Shown here piece by piece: positions 59,721-64,000 of a stretch of DNA of 64,000 bases; position 1 is the stretch's first letter; each line of letters starts with the position of its first letter. The stretch covers positions 5,155,501 to 5,219,500 of the forward strand of contig NC_066333.1 in assembly GCF_022539315.1 (NCBI RefSeq), written 5' to 3'. Origin of the DNA: Serinus canaria. Lineage: Eukaryota > Chordata > Aves > Passeriformes > Fringillidae. Under the pieces are notes generated by a model, which was not told where the DNA came from, did not search any database, and saw only the letters and a program-made list of their open reading frames with translations. The position numbers were made by a program, and so were the translations under genes.

Positions 59721-62040
59721 TTTGAAGCACTCACCTGATAACACTCCTTAATTGTGTAACATTAATCTGTGTGTCAATCAAATGCTTGCAGGCTAATATA
59801 TGGAATTTTTTTCCTGAGGTTTTCATAGAGGGGGGAAAATTAAGATCATAGAAAACTGTTGGCAGCATATGAAGGAAGAAGCAATGCCAGACTTGTAACC
59901 AACCATGAAAATGCATGTCATGAAGAATAAAGAAAAGATGAGCCTCCTTCACTAATGAACTCTACTTTTATTCAGAAGGAAGATGTCTTCCAGCAACATG
60001 TTTTTTCTTTCTCTCTCTTTCTCCCCTCTTCTAACACATTGAGTGAAAAAAAGCCCAGTTTTACATGTCTTGGGCAAATTCAAACATCTGTGAACAAATA
60101 AGGTGCTAGACATTAGATACCTGCTCTTTAAGTTTCAAAGTTCTTTTCAGAGATTAGTAAAAGATATTATTTCATCCCACAGAAATGAAAACTAAGTCAT
60201 ATGAAGCTGCTTTAACCAAAAGCAGAGTATATGAAGTAGAACAACAATGTCCCAAAATACCTGGAAGGTCAAGTACACCAAAAAATACTGCCTTGGACCT
60301 ACAGGTGTTGTCCACTTTTGCACACAACCAGAAGGGAAAGCTCCAGGGACCACAGCACAGCAAGTCCCCTGCTTTGGTGACATTTCCCTGCATCTCTGGC
60401 CAAAAGGAGCCACCCCAGAGGGGCTGTCTGTGACTGTCCCTGTGCTGGGGTTGTGGCTGTTACTGCACCCAGACCTTTCTGGATAAATCCTGCCTTAAGG
60501 GGTGCTCAGCCCCAGCTCCCTCCTCCTGCTGCTGCTGCTCTTGGCTTTATTGCATCAAGAGGTTTGGGTCCACTGCCCCATTTACCTGCTTCTGAATCTG
60601 GGGAGAAAAAGGTCCAAAAATTGCAAAGGTGCACCCGCTATGGTCCTAGCCAGCCCAGCTGTTTGAAGCAGGATGTGCTGGCCCTGCAGAGCTCTGCTGT
60701 GAGCTCCCAGTCTCAGTGTGACCCTGCCAGCCCTGCCCCTGCCCTGTCCCCATCCAGCAGCACCCACCACTGGGAATTCCCAGGGCAGGGCTGGACTCTA
60801 GGCACTCTAGGCACTCTGGCACTTATCCCTATTTATACACCACACAGCCTTTTCCAGCAGTTAAATTGATTTTATATGTGCAACCCTGCTTCAGCAATTA
60901 AAGCAAAAAAAAACCTTTATAGCTCTTTTGGTTTGAATTGGGCCTGTTTCAAACCCAGGTACTAAAATGGATAAAATTATCTTGAAAAGCAAAGGAATTA
61001 CACTGTACTCTGAGCTCCTCTGCATCATGTTATGAAAGACACAAAGATAATATTTGTATAAATTAAAGCTATTGGAGACGTATGGTATTTCAGTTTCTGC
61101 TTCATTAAGTTGTCCTCCAGCCCTGAACATCCCCAGATCTATTCTGCAGCACTTTTCTATTTTAAATTTAATCTACCCTGCTGAAGAATGAAAGCTTAAA
61201 AGGATATTGCCTCTTTAAATTAAATGTGGAAAGAAATAACAATGGTGGAATTCTTGCTGAAGTGAATGCAATCTATTATATAACTTCTAGAATTCATAAT
61301 ATTTTTATCTGTCCTTTAGCCTCCCCTCTAGTTCAGCAGTATATTTCTTCACTGTTTCACTAGTACTGCAATTACATTTTTTACATTGATTGTAGGAGCA
61401 GAAGAAGCCACTGTGACCATTTAATCTGATTCCACATGTATATCAGACCCTAGGACATGTCAGGATTAATTCCTAATTTGATTAAAATAACTTTTGGAGA
61501 AAAAAAACCAATCCTTTCCCTACAGATTCCAGTAAAGTATTAGACCTTTGTAACTCCTTGTGAGTTGTTCAAATCACCCATTATTTTAGCTTTATCATGA
61601 CAAAAAGTTCCCTGTTTTGAGGCAGATATTTCACCTTTCTCTAGTCTGTAGATATTGGGCTATTCCTCCATGAGATTGTTTTTCTCTGTGTGGACTGGAT
61701 CACAATCAAACCACCACTGAAGCTTCTAATAGCTGATGAAGATATCAGGGCACTGACATTTTCTCTGTAATCCTCACAACTTTTCTCAGAGCCCCATCAC
61801 CAGCTATAAACCCATGCCACCCATGGCAGCCAGTAAGAGATGAAGCAATGATTTAAATCAAGTCCTCATGGGGATTATCCACCCCATCCTGCCCTGTACT
61901 GGCATCTGCCTCTTTGCCACATGCAGAATCTTCTCCCAGGGCTGGCACCCAAAGCTCTCCTTTCAATCAGAGGCCGCAGCTCTGGGGCCTGGGGGAAAGA
62001 AGGCAAGGACTGGGTTTGCTCCAGCACCCAGAGCGACAAA
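59721..62040. other. unique noncoding sequence
   Basis: AT-rich apart from a GC-richer part at 60330-60800. A 10-bp local repeat (CTAGGCACTC, about 2.6 copies) lies at 60795-60820. No gene recognised. Confidence 0.5.
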
Positions 62041-62185
62041 CAGCCATTCCAGAGGGGCCAACAACCATTCCAGAGGTACAAAAAGCCACTCCCAGCAGTG
62101 CCAACAGCCATTCCAGAGGGACCCACAGCCATTCCAGAGGTACAGCCATTCCCAGAGGTGCCAACAGCCATTCCCAGAGGTGCCT
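62041..62185. repeat. 21-22-bp minisatellite, seven copies
   Basis: CAGCCATTCCAGAGG-type units start at about 62041, 62062, 62083, 62105, 62126, 62143 and 62165. One unit is shortened to 17 bp. The array keeps several frames open on both strands (for example 61868-62366), which explains the cluster of open frames here. Confidence 0.9.
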
Positions 62186-62759
62186 GGCACTGCTCCTTCC
62201 CTGCTGTGCCCTGGCAGGGCTGCTTTGCTCTGCACAGAGGAACCTGAGGCAGGCAGAAGGGAAGAGGCTGCAAAGCTGCACCCACAGGTGGATGGGTAGG
62301 AGGTTCCCTGTGCACTCAGTACTGAAATCCTGCTGGATTTCTGTGTGGATGTGGCACATCCCGTAGGTCTGATGGGAATGCTCTGAGAACACCTTAGCAA
62401 ATTGAGCCTTCAGCCAGGAGAGGCAGAATAATACCTGATTTTCATGAATGTGAAGCAGAATTAAGCCTGAGAGAGGCAGCTCAAGCTCCCATCCCAGGGG
62501 CAGAACTCCAGGGACCTGCAGAACGTTACTGCTAATGCTGCTGGTGTCTCCAGCCTGTGAGCTGGAGGGACAGCCTGCTGGGGCTTCTATGAATCTAAAC
62601 AGAAGGTTTCATTTTCCTAGTTTCCATAATAGGTGTTCAGGTTCTTGGGTGTTTCTGGGCCATCAGATCTTTGAAGGGCAGGGGATGGGGAATATCGCAA
62701 CATGACTTGGAGTTGTTGTCCTGCTGCTAGAAGAGAGTTCCTTTGTAGACAGGAAAGTT
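62186..62759. other. unique noncoding sequence
   Basis: Mixed DNA, nothing recognised. The CR1 fragment may begin slightly earlier than annotated. Confidence 0.45.
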
Positions 62760-62935
62760 CCTAGAAATAGAATTAGGAGAATGTGGCTGGAACAGACCCC
62801 CAGAGAGGTGATGGGATCTCCACCCCTGGAGGTTTTCAGGATTTACTGAGGCAAAGCCATGGCTGACCCGATCTAGTGCTGGATACAATCCTGCTCTGAG
62901 TGGGAGGCTGGGTGAGACCTTCCACCAACACCTCT
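62760..62935 (+). mobile_element. diverged CR1 LINE 3' fragment
   Basis: Words in CR1 order are visible: GGCTGGAACAGACCCCCAGA, GAGGTGATGGGATCTCCACC, CCTGGAGGTTTTCAGG, CATGGCTGACCCGATCTAG and TGAGTGGGAGGCTGG. These correspond to the avian CR1 3' region (GGCTGCCCAGAGAGGTGGTGG, CCCTGGAGGT, CTGACC, GAGCAGGAGGTTGGACTAG). Sense is plus. The copy is old, has lost its 3' terminal repeat and is non-coding. Confidence 0.65.
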
Positions 62936-64000
62936 GTCATGTGGGAGCATGGAGGGACACACTCAGGGAGGGTTTTCCAACCTCATCTTGGAGTCATCAG
63001 CAGGTTCCCTAAAGGAAAGCAGCTCCTCCTGCACTCAGGCTATGAGAGAGGGCTCTCAGGGGAGTTCTCAGTGAGAGTGCCCTGGGAAAAGGCAAGTGCA
63101 GGCCAGGAAGAGGGAATTAAACTGTGTCACTGAGAGCAGCAATTAAAGAAGCCAACTGAGATTTCAAGGAAAAAGCATAAATCTATAGGGTATATTAGTT
63201 AATTAAAACAGAAGCATCGTCTCCAGGCCCCTTTCATTCACAGAAAGCTTCTGTTTCTTGCTAAAGGCACATTGAACTGGCAACAGTAGCTCAAGACAAC
63301 TGTGGTTGCTTTTGGAATGAAGTTGTTAGTTCAGAGGAGGAACACACCCCTTCCCTGGAGTCCCAAGTTCTTGGCTGGAGGAGATTCCAGCCCTGCTGTA
63401 CTGCGTGTTCAGGGTGGAGCAAGTGATTCAAGCAAAGGCAGATACTGGTTACAGCTTAATTGCCACTGATTTATCTCTTCCCCGAGTTCAGCTATCCCCT
63501 GGCAGAAGCACCTAACCCCCCTTGGAGGCTGGGGTCAGCCTCTAGCCCTAGCAAAGTCCAATGTCCAAATTCACACAGACTCTGTTCTGCCAGCAATGTG
63601 GTTGTGTTTTATGCACAGCCCTTCTCCTGCAGCCCCTTTGGATCCCTGCAGCAGGTTCACCCACCACACCCAGCTCTGGTCAGCTCTGAACCATCTCTGA
63701 GTGGGGCTGCTCTCCCACAGATAATATTTTTGAAAGGGAGTACATTATAGGAAGATTTGAGTAGAATTTGGGTCCGCTGCTGCTGGAGCCAGTGGGTAAC
63801 AAAGCAAAACACCAGAAAAGGCTTTACATTCAAAGCTGGTTTATTCTGGTTTTAACTGGGAGAGGGTTTTTTCCTCCCACTTAATGAAAAGGTCTTTTCC
63901 TTGCCATAACCAAGAAAGGAGGCTGCAGCACTTGGCAAACAAACTTCTATTAAGTGCATTTGCTGGAAATGTTTATACTTTACTCTTGACAACTGCCTTG
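62936..64000. other. unique noncoding sequence
   Basis: Mixed DNA with short chance open frames (62900-63133 and 63460-63750). Nothing recognised up to the window end. Confidence 0.5.

Noticed and set aside
61868..62400. Cluster of 110-150-codon frames on both strands
   Set aside because: They overlap the 21-22-bp minisatellite and its GC-rich flanks; several phases are open at once, as expected of repeat DNA.
1..64000. CRISPR arrays, bacterial operons, phage or plasmid features
   Set aside because: The window has vertebrate composition, microsatellites, CR1 and LTR elements; the spaced repeats present are minisatellites without unique spacers.

Overview
This window looks like nuclear genomic DNA of a bird, most likely a songbird. 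The main clues are two solo LTRs resembling ERVK-type families I know from passerine genomes, degraded CR1 retrotransposon fragments carrying avian CR1 hallmarks, a low overall repeat load and general CpG depletion. I recognise no protein-coding gene, coding exon, rRNA, tRNA, known microRNA or CRISPR array. Every open frame is short, starts at an arbitrary ATG, and lacks a recognisable domain or splice-bounded exon structure. The longest open frame, about 247 codons, is produced by a 43-bp minisatellite. The window is best read as intergenic or deep intronic sequence; the host locus cannot be named from it.

Layout. 1-7.3 kb: unique AT-rich sequence with an ancient repeat remnant (about 1282-1376), a conserved-element-like block (2380-2840) and a small CpG-dense patch (3052-3113). 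7.3-11.05 kb: two solo LTRs (7298-7911 and 10692-11040), both apparently minus-sense and both bounded by 6-bp direct repeats, with a double E-box inverted repeat and a CpG-rich patch between them. 11.5-32 kb: mostly unique sequence with several short AT-rich blocks that resemble conserved noncoding elements, including four TAATTA cores within 142 bp at 11558-11699 and a GATA/CpG/G-quadruplex cluster at 24.5-24.9 kb; a CR1 fragment lies at 30431-30560. 32-35.7 kb: two long uninterrupted tetranucleotide arrays and a small hairpin. 35.7-52 kb: unremarkable, apart from ancient repeat remnants and a perfect four-unit heat-shock-element palindrome at 48563-48582. 52-64 kb: a ten-copy 43-bp minisatellite, a one-sided A/C tract, TA-rich repeats, a 21-22-bp minisatellite and a second CR1 fragment.

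No gene set or pathway can be described. The main functional candidates are cis-regulatory: the HSE palindrome, the TAATTA cluster, the GATA/CpG/G4 cluster and the E-box inverted repeat. They are inferences from motif content alone. Conservation, chromatin and expression data would be needed to promote any of them.
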